Source: Gnetum montanum (taxonomy: Eukaryota; Streptophyta; Gnetopsida; Gnetales; Gnetaceae). Taken from it: a DNA stretch of 64,000 nucleotides. The stretch is from positions 278,977 through 342,976 of the forward strand of contig MNCI01003767.1 of assembly GCA_015680685.1 (NCBI GenBank), written 5' to 3'. The notes below the pieces were generated by a model that made no database searches, had not been told where the DNA came from, and saw only the letters and a program-made list of their open reading frames with translations. Shown piece after piece: positions 34,701 to 47,079 of the stretch. A program made the translations under genes and the position numbers. Within the stretch, counting starts at the first letter, position 1. Every line of letters starts with the position of its first letter.

Positions 34701-35059
34701 ATCTAAGGCTTTGTTTTGACACCATAAGTCAACCATGCATCACAGTAAGACTACCAATATTGATTATGCATTATATTCTTCCATCATGAATCATGGTGGA
34801 TTGTAATTGATTATTCCTTAGAATTTTAGTCTCTATTTTTCAAAAACCCATAATCCCGCCACTCATGATTAACTTGTGGTCAAGTCATGATCATCCACCA
34901 TGAGTTATGATAAATACTTCTAAGCCATTTTTTCATTCGAGGCCACTTCATATGGTTTCTATTTAATCATAGTCATGTTCTAGTCTTGGTCTTCCACCAT
35001 AGGTTTTATTTAGGTCATCATAAATTTATGGTTAAGCCAAACTTATTACAATTTTCTCC
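31721..35059. other. AT-rich intergenic DNA, no gene seen
   Basis: No frame of note. TGTAACAACCCATATTTTGG at about 33516 resembles the start of a gypsy LTR, but no matching end or partner was found. About 34730-35040 is rich in ATGATTCAC/CATGATTA words similar in style to those at 6240-6680. Confidence 0.4.
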
Positions 35060-35756
35060 TTAACTTATATGTCATCATATTCTAATCTTTGATAAACTAA
35101 CCATTTTATCTTTCATAGTCTTGAAATTTTGTCTCCCACCAAGTAGAAGCCATATCCTCTAATCTAGATTCATTAATTGATACCCTTAATTGATTTGGGA
35201 ACTCCACTAACTTGAAATACTTATCAAGTACCTTTAGCCAACTTGACAAAGCATTTGCATCTTCTACATCACTAAAGTCTTCGATTCTACATGCAAAAGT
35301 ATGGTAGCATTTTTAATGCTCTAACAAGCATGAACTCATCCTCATCATCAAGCTTGTTATGAGAAAAAGTAGATGCTAGTGATGGAGCTCTTGGAACTTG
35401 AATATAAGGAATTGGATTCCCTTTCACAAGCATTCTAGGCTAGTGGATTCTTACACTCTCATAGCTGGATTATCCTTCCTTGTTATCTACTCCCCCTCCA
35501 CTAGGCTTAAAAACTTCTTCACCTTTAGAAAATGAATGGTCATCCTCTCCATAAGTCTAAATATGAATAGGACGTACATTCTTATCTACCTTCATACTAA
35601 TCTCATCCAATGGAGCAACCATTAGATGAAAGGTAGATTTCATGATTTGGATAACTCTATTGAAGATTTGAACTTGTTTCTTCTTAGGTCTCATCTGAAA
35701 TTGATAAAAATCCCTAATCAAATTCCAAGAAAAAATCACCCTAATGCTTGAATACC
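35060..35756 (-). pseudogene. gag: Second D gag N-terminus, downstream of the shared LTR
   Basis: Minus strand about 35740-35557 includes FQMRPKKKQVQIFNRVIQIM then KSTFHLMVAPLDEISMKVDK, matching 39941-39747 (MKSTFHLVVAPLDEISTKVDK) and 60860-61000. Similarity to the first gag continues to about 35060 (for instance the plus-strand block AATTGATACCCTTAATTGAT, also near 39450) and then stops. Its own primer site reads TTGGTATTCAAGCA at 35745-35759. Confidence 0.8.
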
Positions 35757-35760
35757 AAAT

Positions 35761-36747
35761 CCTAGAGTAGGATCACTCAGATACCTTTTAGACCCTGCAA
35801 ACACACCTATTTAATCCAATTATTATGAAGATAATTTAGGTTTTCTAAAAAACAAGAAAACTATATATCTTCAATTAATGTAGAAAATATTACAAATTAG
35901 TGGTTCCACAACCCAAAAAAAAATCCAATACACTTATAGACACTTAACAACATTACAAAGCCTAAGGTAATACAATCACATAATAATTGTTATTAATGCA
36001 AGACACAACTAAATAATATCTCTTCTAAACAATAGGATTGAGATCAAAACACACAAGCATGCAAGAGACACAAGGCCAAATACACACAATTAACTTAAGA
36101 GTTGCATATACACTCATTCACTTCTACACATGTACTATCATGTTCCACTCTCTCTTCTTTCATCTCATCTCTAAACATGAAAAACACAATGATATTTATT
36201 AAAAATTCAAGACAAGAACCCTTGAAACCTTTCCTCAAGATCCACTTGAAAATTCCAAGTAATTTCTATCATTCTCCCATATTTTTTAGTAGTTTTCAAA
36301 CATAAAACTATCATCTCCAATATTTTCCCAATAGTACAGATCATTTTGAGCTTTTCCAAGACATATCCTTGTAAAACTTAGCATTTGGATAAGTATTCTC
36401 CTCATAGTGGAAGATGTCTCCTAGAGAAGTGAGATGTCTCTACTAGAGTTGGAACATCTTCCATGATATGTCTCTTGGATTCTAAGAAATCGCACCTAAG
36501 AAATCTTTGAATAAGCTGAGATATCTCCTCTTTAGCTAATATGTCTCCTTAACATATGAGATGCCTTCTATCAAAATCTAGCTCTTAATAAATATGTCTC
36601 CCAAACATGTGGAAGTCTCCTATCACATCCCAATTCTTAGCCAAGATGTCTCCTTGATCTTCTAGATGTCTTTCTAGCACTCAAAACTTGTAAAAGATAT
36701 TAATAGGAAAGAGAAAAAAGGTGACTACAAGAGGTGTCCCTATACCA
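35761..36747 (-). repeat. Family D LTR shared by two internal regions
   Basis: Aligns with 40037-41001 and with 58375-59246 (common plus-strand blocks: TTAGTGGTTCCACAACCC, CACTCTCTCTTC, GATGTCTCC arrays). Outer boundaries are approximate because the third copy and the flanks differ. GATGTCT words cluster at about 36410-36690. Confidence 0.75.
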
Positions 36748-36998
36748 ACTCTCCCATGCTTCAACAAGTGAACTCATGTGGACAAGGGAGTAGGGGTGGA
36801 AGTGATCCCCTACTTAACAAGTTTAGTCTCATGGACTCATACAACATCATCAATAGATTGATCCTTCCAAAGGATTAAGTACTCATACCTCTTCACTCCC
36901 TAAAGGCTAGAAGCTTTTCTCTTCTTGAGTACAATCGTCTTCATCTTCATTGAAGGTTTGGACTTGTCAATAGTCCCCTTTAATTCATTGATATTATC

Positions 36999-37200
36999 CT
37001 ATATGGTTTCATCATGCATTGATTCATGGTAGTACACAAGATTTGCAACATTAAACACAAAATACATATCTGCATTATTTGATAAGTCAATTTCAAAAGA
37101 ATTATCATTAATTTTGGCCTTGATTCTGAAAGTACCCATCTTTTTGGCTTTTAACTTGGAGAAGTTGACATCTTGTAATCTTTTCTTCTTCAAGTTCACC
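36999..37200 (-). pseudogene. Integrase C-terminus of the D element
   Basis: Minus strand: VNLKKKRLQDVNFSKLKAKK then MGTFRIKAKINDNSFEIDLS and YFVFNVANLVYYHE. This is the C-terminal tail of gypsy integrase (KLKAKKIGPFRI..KINDNAY..DLP....S..FNV.DL..YH). The remainder of integrase and RNase H is missing upstream; about 37290-37860 holds low-complexity sequence instead. Confidence 0.8.
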
Positions 37201-37869
37201 TAGAAATGATCACCAATAGCAAAGTTAGGCTTCCATTTTCCTTCGTTCCTCTTAAGGACTCTCTCCTCAACCTTTTTTTCTTGGTATTTGAAATTCTCTC
37301 AATCATTCTTCCTCCACCATCAACACCACAATGTAGATTTGCTTCATACTTTTCATTTGTTTCCTAACCAAGGTAATTAATTTCATCATTATCAATATCC
37401 ACATCAACATCAATATTTATCTTCTCATATTGACTACTACTATAGCCATCATTCTCAAATGCAAAGTTAGATACATTACCATTATTATTATTTCTCATAC
37501 TAACAATGGAATCAAACATTAGATTACTTTAATCATTGACAACATCACTCACAACCTTATCAAAATTGCCACAATGATTATGATTTTCATAATCATAATT
37601 GAACAAATCACTATTAAGCTAAAGTTGAAAACTAGCATCCATCATACTAGCTTTAACATGATGGAAATTACTACCTATTTCAGGATAAATCTTAGACTCA
37701 CTTATCTCTTCATGGCTTCTTCCATCCATCTTTTTTTTACCTTGATCTTCAAAATGTGCCTATCTAATCTCATCAGAAGCTTAAAGCTTTAAGATTCCAA
37801 ATAGGAGTGCCTGATTCTAATGGTTTTTCATATTTAAAAGATTCATCATCATTTTCATAAAAATCAAAA

Positions 37870-39945
37870 AAATCATTGTTCTTCTTTGGTATAAGCACTG
37901 CTAGAACTACCCAAGGTGAAATGAATTATCTCATGAAACCATTTATAAGTAACCCATCTACTTGGCCTTGTAATTCTATCAAATAATTTGGTGACATCTA
38001 GTATGCTATTTCATTTGGAATGGTTAGCACTAGGGATGAAATCAATTTGGTGCTATACATTCCTCATTGATGGAAATTCATACAATTACTCCTTGAACAT
38101 CTTGGATGCTCCTTCAAGCCTAACACATGTGTTGGAAGTTCTACATGCACATCACCATGGTTAGAAGTAATAGTTGATATAACTACAAAACCAAAATCTA
38201 TTTCATCATGTTCCTTAATGTATTTCCTTTCTCTTAGAAGGATTAAGAAATCATTTAGTGAGCTTTTCTACCTTACTTATTTTAGCTATCATGGGAATCA
38301 ACTCATGGATTCCATTAGATCTAGTTGCACTCCATACATTTCTTATTTCATCAAATTAAGCATTATTGTCAAAACTCTAAGTTCTACTAAGAATTACATC
38401 AATTCAATCAATTGGAAGTACATCACATTTCACCATATCATGAAAACTTCCAATTTAAAATTTTAGAGATACATTGCTCTTTGGTCTCTTAAGCAAAATC
38501 TCAAGATAACCAATGTTCCTTGTAGGATCTAGGATAAGCATTAGTCATCAAACCTAATCTAGCAACCATCCTCAACAAAATAACATTTTTTTAGGCTTTT
38601 CCATCAATCAAATTCATTTCCTAGAAAGAAAACATCTAGCTCTAATCTAAAATAATAAATTTCTAGCAGTTAGTCTTCTCTATCCACATTCCACATGAAT
38701 GCATAAGAATTTAATTCAAAATTTCCTCAATCTTGAAAGTATTAGGATTACCTCTTTGAAGATCTTGGTTGTATTTCTCCTCTAATTCCATGGTTTACAC
38801 ATCCTTTCCCTTAACTACCTTGAGAAGTGGACATCCCCATTTCTTGTGTTCCCATTCTCTACACTTGAAGCACTAAATCTTTGATTAGTTGCTACCTTGA
38901 TCATTGTCTCTCTTGCCTTTTTTCTTCTTGGCTTTCTTCTTCTTATCACTCTTATCTATCTTCTTATCATGGCTTTCATCTTTTTCTATAAATTTTAACT
39001 TAAATCCCTTCTCTAATTTGGATTCCTTATTCCTACCTTTCAAGCTTGTTTGCTCCTATTCCCTAAATGTTTGAGTTTCTTTTCTACCTTGAGTGTCAAA
39101 TCCTAAGTCTCATTAAAAGTGTTTGGCTTATAGAATTATAACTACTATTGATATGTCATTTTGAGGTCCTCTAGCAAGATTGAAGCTTGTTCATGCTTCT
39201 CATAATTTACCTCAATTTGATTAAATAGTTTACAAAATTCAATGTAAAACTCCTTAACATTTATGTCATCTTACCTTAGGAATTTCAACTTCATGATCAT
39301 ACCTTACCTTTATCAAGACCATTCAAATTTTCTCCTCAATCTATATTTCATCAAATTCTAGTCTTTCATAAATTGACCATTTTACCTTTTATAGTTCTAG
39401 AACTCTTTCTTCCATTATATAGAAGCCATTTTCTCTAATCTATATTTTGCAATTAATACCCTTAATTGATTTGTTACCTCCTCCAACTCAAAATACTTGT
39501 CAAATACCTGCAACCAACTTTAAAAAGCATTAGCACCATCTACACCATTTAAAATATTTAGTTCTACATACAAAATTTTGGTAGCATTTCTAAATTCTTT
39601 TGGAAGCCTTACCTCATCCTCATTATCAAGCTTATTATGAGAAGAAGTAGATGTTGCGATGGAGCTCTTATAACTCAAATACAAGGACTTGAATTCCCTC
39701 CTATAAGCATCCTAAGCTGATGGATTCCTACACTCCCATAGTTGGACTATCCTTGCCTATAACTTGCTTTCTCTCCACTAGGCTTAGAAACATCTTTACA
39801 ACTTGAACATGAATGCTCATCCTCTCTATGAGTTTGGATATGGCTAGGACTTGAATTTTTGTCTACCTTGGTACTAATCTCATCTAATGGAGCAACCACT
39901 AGATGAAAGGTAGATTTCATGCTTTTCATATCTCTGTTCAAGGTT
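37870..39945 (-). pseudogene. Gag, protease and RT start of the D element
   Basis: Minus-strand order: gag N-terminus (39941-39747), a Lys-rich linker and zinc knuckle CFKCREWEHKKWGCP near 38880-38840 (C-x2-C-x4-H-x4-C intact), protease-like VARLGLMTNAYPRSYKEHWL near 38565-38510, then KIGSFHDMVKCDVLPID with DVILSRT near 38460-38380. The N-terminal RT block is at 38000-37870: MSPNYLIELQGQVDGLLING then SPWVVLAVLIPKKNN (family pattern Y-R-M-S-P..., SP-x-x-x-P-x-x-x-VPKKD). The catalytic YxDD block is absent because the deletion starts right after it. Confidence 0.75.
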
Positions 39946-40036
39946 TGAACTTATTTCCTCTTAGATGCCTTCTAAACTGATAAAAATCCCCAACCAAATC
40001 CCAAGGAATAATCAACCTAACACTCCAATACTAAAT

Positions 40037-41001
40037 CCTAGATCAAGGTCACCTAGTTAGTTTTAAAACCCTTCAAGCATACCTACTAAATCAAATTATT
40101 ATGATGATAATTCAATTCTACTAGAAAAATGGAAAACTTGCTATCTTTAAGTAATGCATAGAATATTATAAATTACTGGTTCCACAACCAATAAACATTG
40201 AATACAATCATAAATACTTAAAGACATTGCAAATCTTGAGGCTCTACCAAAACAATTGTTCTTAATTCAAGACATCATTGAATGACATCTCTTCCACAAA
40301 TATAAAACTAATATCAAAATACATATGAGCACATAAGAGATACTAAGGCTACACACAAACAATTGATCCAAGATCTGCATACATACTCATGCACTCTTAC
40401 ACATGTACTCTCTCATGCTACACTCTCTCTTCTCTCATCTCATCTCTAAACATGAAAGACACAATGATATTTGTTCCAAATCCATGATAAGAACCCTATA
40501 AATCTTTTCTGAATATCAACTTAAAGATTCCAAGTGATTTCTATCCTTTTCTCATCTTTTTTTATTGTTTTCAAAGTTAGAACTACTAGCTTAGATGTCT
40601 TCCTATCCATAAGGATCATCTTGAGCTTTCCAAGATGTCTCTATACAAAAACCAACATTTAGGTGAGATGTCTCCTGGTAGTGGGAGACATCTCCACTAG
40701 AGTAAGGATGTCTCTCCTATGATGTCTTCTAGAATCTAGAACATCCCACTTGAGATGTCTTTGAACAAGCTAAAACATCTCCTCTTTAGCCAAGATATCT
40801 TCTTGACATGTGAGATGTCTCCTATTAAAAGATATCTCTTGACAAATACATCTTCCAAACATGTGGAACATCTCTTGTCTCATCTTAGTTCTTAGCCAAG
40901 ATGCCTCTGTTACCTCCAAGACATCTTTTGAGTGCCTTAAACCTATGAAAATCATTTGCAAAGAAGAAAAAAATGGGATTAGAAGAGGTGTCCCTACACC
41001 A
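40037..41001 (-). repeat. Family D LTR (5' LTR of the chain)
   Basis: Minus strand starts near TGGTGTAGGGACACC. The adjoining primer site on minus is TTTAGTATTGGAGTG (40021-40035), a decayed TTGGTATCAGAGC. About 14 GATGTCT/AGACATC-type words lie at 40590-40935. The right neighbour is the copia element C. Confidence 0.75.
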
Positions 41002-41219
41002 CATAATCAATGGTACCCCTTAGATATCTTGATATATCTTAAGCCAAATTTAATTTTATGTTATTTGGTTTTTTATTAAATTGAGATAGCATGGAATCAG
41101 TAATAAATTCAAAGTTATCTATCCCCAATGCAGTGCTAGAATCCAATGGTGTTGATCAAGATTTATAGTTTAGCATATTATATTCTTCTAATAGAACCAA
41201 AACATATTTCTTTCATGTA

Positions 41220-42340
41220 ACTCATATATAGTCCATTAATTGAAAAATTTTAAAACCAAAAAGATAGTTGACCAGGTCAAGTTCTAACATCTCGTACTTG
41301 GTTTTCAACTAATTTTTAATATGGCATAGTAGTTAAGCATTCTCCTTGATGATCATAATATCATCAACATATAAAAGAATAATTACACTCCTTTATGAGT
41401 CCTTTGTTTTCATAACATAAAGATTGGTATCTACATTTGATCATTTGTACTCCATTTCATGTATAAATTTATCAAATTTTATGTACCATTTCTGGGGAGC
41501 TTGCATTAATCCATATAGGAACTTTTTTAGTCTCTAGATATAATCATTGAATTTAGAATTTACAAATCCTTCAAGTTCATACATAAAAATATTCTCTTTT
41601 AGATTCTATTTAAAAAAGTAAATTTCACATCAAACTAATATAGTTTCTAATCATAGGATGATGCTAAAGATAAGGTGCATGATATGATTCTTTGAGTCAT
41701 AGTGAATGCAAAGGTTTCTTGATAATCAATGTCTTTTTTTTTTCTCAAAGACTCTAACAACCAATCGATCCTTATACTTATCCACCATGTTATTAGCCTT
41801 CCTTTTGATATCAAACATCCATTTTCATGTTAATACCTTTGACTCTGACAAAATCTTAACTAGTTTACATGTATTATTTTTTTATTAACATATTGTATTT
41901 AGCATTCATTACTACATACCAATCTTCACTTTGCATTACTTATTGCATACTCATAAGTTTTCCTACTTCAAATATCATATCTAACTTAGTTGTATCAAAA
42001 TGATCTTTAGTTACAAACATTTTTCTACTTTTTAGCCATTTCATTAGCATTTCATTAATATTTTTTAATTTTTCTGATCTTAAGTATCTTAAATAACTCT
42101 TGAATCACCTTGAGTGCTACTGTATTGAGCATTATATGGAATTAGACATCTCAGTTGTACTAGCTTTTTATCACCATCTTCCTAAAGGATCACAAAAGAT
42201 TGTAATTCATTGTTGGCTTTACTAGGGATGACTGTGATTTTATTAGTGGGACCATGACTCATAATGTTAATACATTGGCCAAAAATGTTATCAAAAAAAT
42301 CATCATATGGCTCCATTAACCTGTAATCCTTTATGTCTCA
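41220..42340 (-). pseudogene. Reverse transcriptase of copia element C
   Basis: Minus strand: QSEDWYVVMNAKYNML near 41940-41890 (the copia RT start: ...W..AM..E...L), then NLKENIFMYELEGFVNSKFN, LKKFLYGLMQAPQKWYIKFD near 41530-41470, and VIILLYVDDIMII near 41390-41350 with the catalytic YVDD intact. About ten stops interrupt it. RT copies element RNA into DNA. It belongs with the integrase at 47080-47700; element B2 lies between. Confidence 0.85.
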
Positions 42341-42359
42341 TATTAATAGACTTTGTGTT

Positions 42360-43439
42360 TGAGGATCATTGAACTTAAAAGGTGGGGGGGNAGGATGAAT
42401 AAGTTTCTCAAATTGAAATTCTTTGGACAAAGCACACATACCAAATTTAATGTGGTTTCCCAACTTCAGTAGTCCACACTTGTAGGGTAGATCGCAAGCA
42501 CACCTCCAAACTTTGTTGCTCTCAAATATGGTTTGAAGGGTACCACAACCTGTACAAGATATAAGCTCCACTTTGAAGTGTTGTGACACTACACCAACCA
42601 CTCAACCTCGCAAGGTCCCAACAAGCTTAGAATGTGGTTTCTAGGCTTCCACAACCGTTAAAATCTTGAGCTTTGCTCCGGAGTGTTGTGGCACTACACT
42701 AACACTCAATCTCATAGGATCTTAACAAGCTCAAGCAAGATGCCTTCCTGCAAGAAGCACATCAACCCTGCAACGTAACAAGTGAGAATAACAATTACAA
42801 GGGATGAATGCAACTTAGTTTTCTGATCCTTGCTCTTTGAGGTAGAACACACTTTACAATGGACAAAAGATAATATAATGAGGAGCAACAATGATTACAA
42901 TGATTGTCAAAGGATTACATAATGATTGTACAAATACTTGCATGTTTCCCAATGAGTATGATGTCTTCTTATAACTACTATGTTTCTAAATCCATCTTGG
43001 AACTCATGCAATAGCTAGCTAATGGTCATGGAAGACATCTTCCTTGTGGCTAATATGTCTTTTTGCATTTGGTCATCATTCTAGGAAGACGTCTTTTTTT
43101 GATAAAAGATGTTGTTTTGAAACTAGCCTACATTTTGTGAAGAAAACTTTGTCTAGTGAAGATGGCCAAATCTAATGAAAGACATCTACTATTTTTTAGA
43201 TATGTCTTTGCCTATGCTACCTTTAATTTTGCCTAGATGTCTACTACTTCTTGGAGATGACTTTCTTCATCTTGATTTGTCCTTTGAAATCTTCATTCCT
43301 TGTCCATGTTCATCAAGCTTCCACAAACCTTCTTTTCTTTATCCAAGTTTTCTTTCCCTACATACACAACAATCACACACACACACAAATAGCCTTGTCT
43401 TTCATTTTTCTCAATTTTTGACATACCAAAAGGTCCATA
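42360..43439 (-). repeat. Family B LTR (3' LTR of B2)
   Basis: Plus strand starts TGAGGATCATTGAACTT and ends ACCAAAAGGTCCATA. It has a G run with one undetermined base (42391), an (AC)n tract near 43372-43388, and GATGTCT words at 43030-43260. Confidence 0.85.
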
Positions 43440-43949
43440 ATCTTGCCCTTTTTAGTAATGTCCAAAACTTAAGAAAATGAATTAGTCTTGTCCCAATACA
43501 TAATAACACATAAGCTACTTCTCCCTCTTTTTGTACATAACCAAAAAGGATAAAGCATATAAATAAAGTCCATAAAAAAGACTAATGAAATAATTAAGCC
43601 ATATAAATTCCTATGATAGCTAGGGAATAGGATAAGTGTGGAGGTTTGATAGTACAAGAAGTGATGCAAATGCAAAAATAAAGAGAATAGGTATACCAAA
43701 AAGAGATAACAAGGGAAAACACCATCTGTTTATAACTCATTAGCAAATTGTTACATACCAAACTATCCATAATCACATTAGAGTACAACTCTTTGCAACT
43801 ATCATCAGTCACATATGTGCAAAATCCCAAAACCACATATGTGAGAACCAAAACATGTCTTCTCCTTTTTCAGCATTAATAAAAGGAGAGAGAAAATAAC
43901 CACACAATATCTCAATCACTAAGCTTGATCACATCCTCAAACTTTGAAT

Positions 43950-45430
43950 CCTCTATTACTCATGATGGACGATAATTCTTCTCCTAATTTTCATCATTGC
44001 TAGTAATGGGATGACTTGATCTTTGTGTATTCTCATTATAGGACTCAACTTACTACATGGAAGCCTACTTGGGATGAAGCTTCATTCGAAATTGAGAGGA
44101 AGCGGGTGGAGTTGATGAGGCTAGAGGCTATTGTACTGGTAACCATTAGGACATGGTCCCAAAGATGCTCTCCATAGCCCATTGCTCAAAAGAGCTAGGA
44201 GCATCAGCAGGAGGTGGAATTGAGTAAGAAGGAGGCACTAGATCATGGTGCTTTGGCTTCTACATGGAATCATGATGCTTCCCTTGGACACAAGCTAGGG
44301 AATACCTATGGTTCTAAATCTGACTCCATCCCTTATTCATATGTATGTGAGTGTTCGACTACTAAAGAATGCTATGGTGGGGTAGGGACATCCTCCTTAC
44401 TGTCAAAGATAAGAGGAGTAGTAACCTTCTCAAAAACCTACCCATCAAGGGAAGGTGGAATTCCAGATGCATCCAAACTCTTACATAATTAAGAGAGGTT
44501 CCTTATAAGCTTTCTGATAACTTGTGCAAAGAGTCAAAGAAGCTTCTTCAGTAACAAAGTAATCTAAGCACTAGTGGATTTTGATTGTCTTAACTATGGA
44601 GATGCTTCCTTCTTCTATTTCATAGGTTTGATGCTAGGTCTTACTTCTGCTGCATGGGAAGTACTCCTCTTCTGAATGTACTCTCTAAGACTCCTCTTGC
44701 CTTTAACCAAAGGTAACTCTGGAATAGGTACACCCTATGATGAATCAGTAGATTGATGAGGTAAGGATACCTAAGGATTCTCTCCTTGACATAGAGACTC
44801 TAAATATCTCAATAGAGAGTATGCCCAAGATCTAATGACAAACCTATAAGAAGAAAATAGAGCATGAAACCCTAGGGTTATAGTAGAAAACTATAACTAC
44901 CTTTTTTCCCATGATGTTATATAGAATAATAAGAGATAGGATGGAGGCATCAAGAGTCATCTTTCTTTTCTCAATATGACCTCTCTCAAAAGACATGTCT
45001 CTACCAAAAAATACATCACAAAATTCATCATATCCTACATGCATTATACCATTTGTGTAAATGTCATGCATGGTATCAATGGTTACCCAGAAGACATTAG
45101 AACTAGAAATACCTAGAATTGCATTCACAACCTGGGGAGATACCTCAAAAAAATTCCCCCAACCATTAATGTGAATGCCCTAACAATGACATCAAAAATA
45201 ATGATATTACAATATAATTCTCTAATCAACACCTTAGGAACTAGAAAATTCATAGTAATTAAAGTGTTTCAATTCAAAAGCTTGAAATAGTCTAGAAGGG
45301 CTTGCTGTCTATGAGCTAGAAAAGCAAGAGAGTGTTCAAAAATGATGTTAGTGGTTCAAGTTGCCTCAAACCTATGTTGTGTGCTCATGATATGAAATTG
45401 GAGAGTGTAGGAGGATGGCACACTTCTTGA
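43950..45430 (-). pseudogene. Unrelated coding-like insert inside B2
   Basis: Minus strand 45128-44844 is open: MNAILGISSSNVFWVTIDTM, then DEFCDVFFGRDMSFERGHIE and ILSLIILYNIMGKKVVI. Further on (to about 44130) coding-like segments include PIPELPLVKGKRSLREYIQK and SLDASGIPPSLDG between stops. The RGHI...LY pattern is loosely like the plant transposon-associated domain of Athila-type elements; I do not claim this firmly. Nothing similar is in B1 or B3, so it is either captured DNA or an insertion. Confidence 0.35.
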
Positions 45431-45499
45431 ACTCCCTCTTTAATGCTTCTTGGATGGCAACTTGGAGATTCCTCTCTTTTCACCTTCTCTCATTTTAAG

Positions 45500-45890
45500 T
45501 TTATCATATTCACTTTGCAATACTAACAATTTTGATAGCTTAACAATAGAGTTACCTTCATACATAAATTATAAAATTTTCCAAATTTCTTTGGCTATTT
45601 TACATCCTACTAGTATATTTAATTTAGATTTATTCAAAGTAGAATATAAAAAAAATTATTCTAGAATTGAACATAAACTTATCTTTCTTCTCTTGTATTA
45701 ATTTGTTGCCAGACTTGATGATGCCGATGGAGCTACCAATAGGTTAAGTGTAGCCTTCAAGGATTAACTCCCAAACTTCAAACTCAATGGATTCAAAGAA
45801 CCTTTGCATTATAGATTTTAAATAGGAAAAGTTGAATCCATCAAACATGGGTGGCTTTATGTAAGATGTCCCCTCCATTGTTCACTCTTG
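45500..45890 (-). pseudogene. gag: Copia gag N-terminus of B2, truncated
   Basis: Minus strand from about 45880: MEGTSYIKPPMFDGFNFSYL, then MQRFFESIEFEVWELILEGY and a decayed continuation. It is nearly the same as B1 gag (FDEFNFTYW, FESIEFEVWELILEGYTPP). Similarity fades by 45450. Confidence 0.8.
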
Positions 45891-45915
45891 AAGTTGATGA
45901 TGACATAGAAGAGTA

Positions 45916-45931
45916 CTAGTTTCTGATACCA
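45916..45931 (-). other. Primer binding site of B2 (tRNA-iMet)
   Basis: Minus strand TGGTATCAGAAACTAG, two bases inside the LTR end CTCA. The first ten bases match the plant initiator-Met PBS exactly. Confidence 0.8.
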
Positions 45932-45933
45932 CT

Positions 45934-47024
45934 TGAGGATTATTAAACTTAGAAGGAGGGGATGAATAAGTTTTCTAAATTGAAATTATTTTGGCAAAGC
46001 ACACATACCAAATTTAACATGATTCCCCAACTTGGGTAGTCCATAGTCAGAGGATAGATCACGAGCACACCACCAGACTTTCTTGCTCTCAAATGTCGTT
46101 TGAAGGATACCATGCCCTATACAAGATCTAAGCTCTACTTTGGAGTGTTGTGATGCTGCATCAAACACTCAACCTTGCAAGGTCCTGAGAAGCTTAGAAT
46201 GTGGTTTCTAGGCTTCCATAACCTTTACAATCTTGAGCTCTACTCTTGAGTGTTTTGGTGCTACACCAACACTTAATCCTATAGGATCCCAACAAGCTCA
46301 AGTAAGATGCTTTCTCATAAGAAGGAAATCAACCCTACAGGGTAGCAAGTGAGAAAAACAATTACAAGGGATGAATGCAACTTAATTTATTAATCCTTGC
46401 TGCTTGAGGTACAACACACTTTACAATGGACAAAATATAATACAATGAGGAGCAACAATGATTACAATGATTGTCAAAATATTACACAATGATTGTACAA
46501 AGACTTGCATATTTTCCAACGTGTATAATGTCTTCTTATAGCTATTATGTTTCCAAATCTATCTTGAAACTCATGCAATGACTAGCTAACGATCATGAAA
46601 GAAATCTTCTTCATGGCTAATACATCTTTCTACATTTGGTCTTCATTCTAGAAAGATGTCTTTGTCTAGTGAAATATGTCTTTGTCTAGTGAAATATGTC
46701 TTTCTAAAACTAGCCTACATTTTATGAAGTTTTCTTTGTCTAGTGAAGATGTCTTTGCCTAATGAAAGAAGTCTATTATTTTTTAGAGATGTCTTTGCCT
46801 ATGCTACCTTCAATTCTTCCAAGACATCTACTATTTCTTAGAGACATCTTTCTTCATCTTCATTTGTCCTTTGAAATCTCTATTCCTTGTCCATGTTCAT
46901 CAAGCTTCCGCAACCCTTCTTATCTTGATCTAAGTTTTCTTGTCCTACATACAATAAAATTCACACACACACACAAACTTGTCTTCCATTTTTCATAACA
47001 TTTTGACATACAAAAAGGTCCATA
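45934..47024 (-). repeat. Family B LTR (5' LTR of B2)
   Basis: Aligns with 42360-43439 throughout. A 20-bp unit CTTTGTCTAGTGAAATATGT is duplicated at about 46660-46700 within the GATGTCT-word cluster. Confidence 0.85.
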
Positions 47025-47079
47025 GCGGTCTAGTGAGTAACTAAGTAGTGAACCCACCATGGCTCTAGGATCTGACTTT

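Larger units (their letters stand above)
35060..41001 (-). mobile_element. Ty3/gypsy family D chain: internal-LTR-internal-LTR
   Basis: Reading the minus strand from 41001: LTR (40037-41001), primer site, gag (to about 38780), protease, start of RT (to about 37870), a jump to the integrase C-terminus (37200-36999), LTR (35761-36747), then a second primer site and a second gag N-terminus (35756-35060). Two internal regions therefore share the middle LTR, as expected from unequal recombination between elements. The third LTR is missing. Confidence 0.8.
42360..47024 (-). mobile_element. Gag-bearing Ty1/copia element B2 with an unrelated internal insert
   Basis: Two LTRs (42360-43439, 45934-47024) enclose 2.5 kb. 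The gag start is present next to the PBS, but from about 45430 to 43950 the interior does not resemble B1 or B3 and carries a different coding-like region. It sits between the RT and integrase of element C, so it inserted into C. No pol. Confidence 0.8.

Noticed and set aside
43372-43388. (AC)n tract as a regulatory feature
   Set aside because: Short simple repeat also present in the paired LTR of B2; no sign of function.
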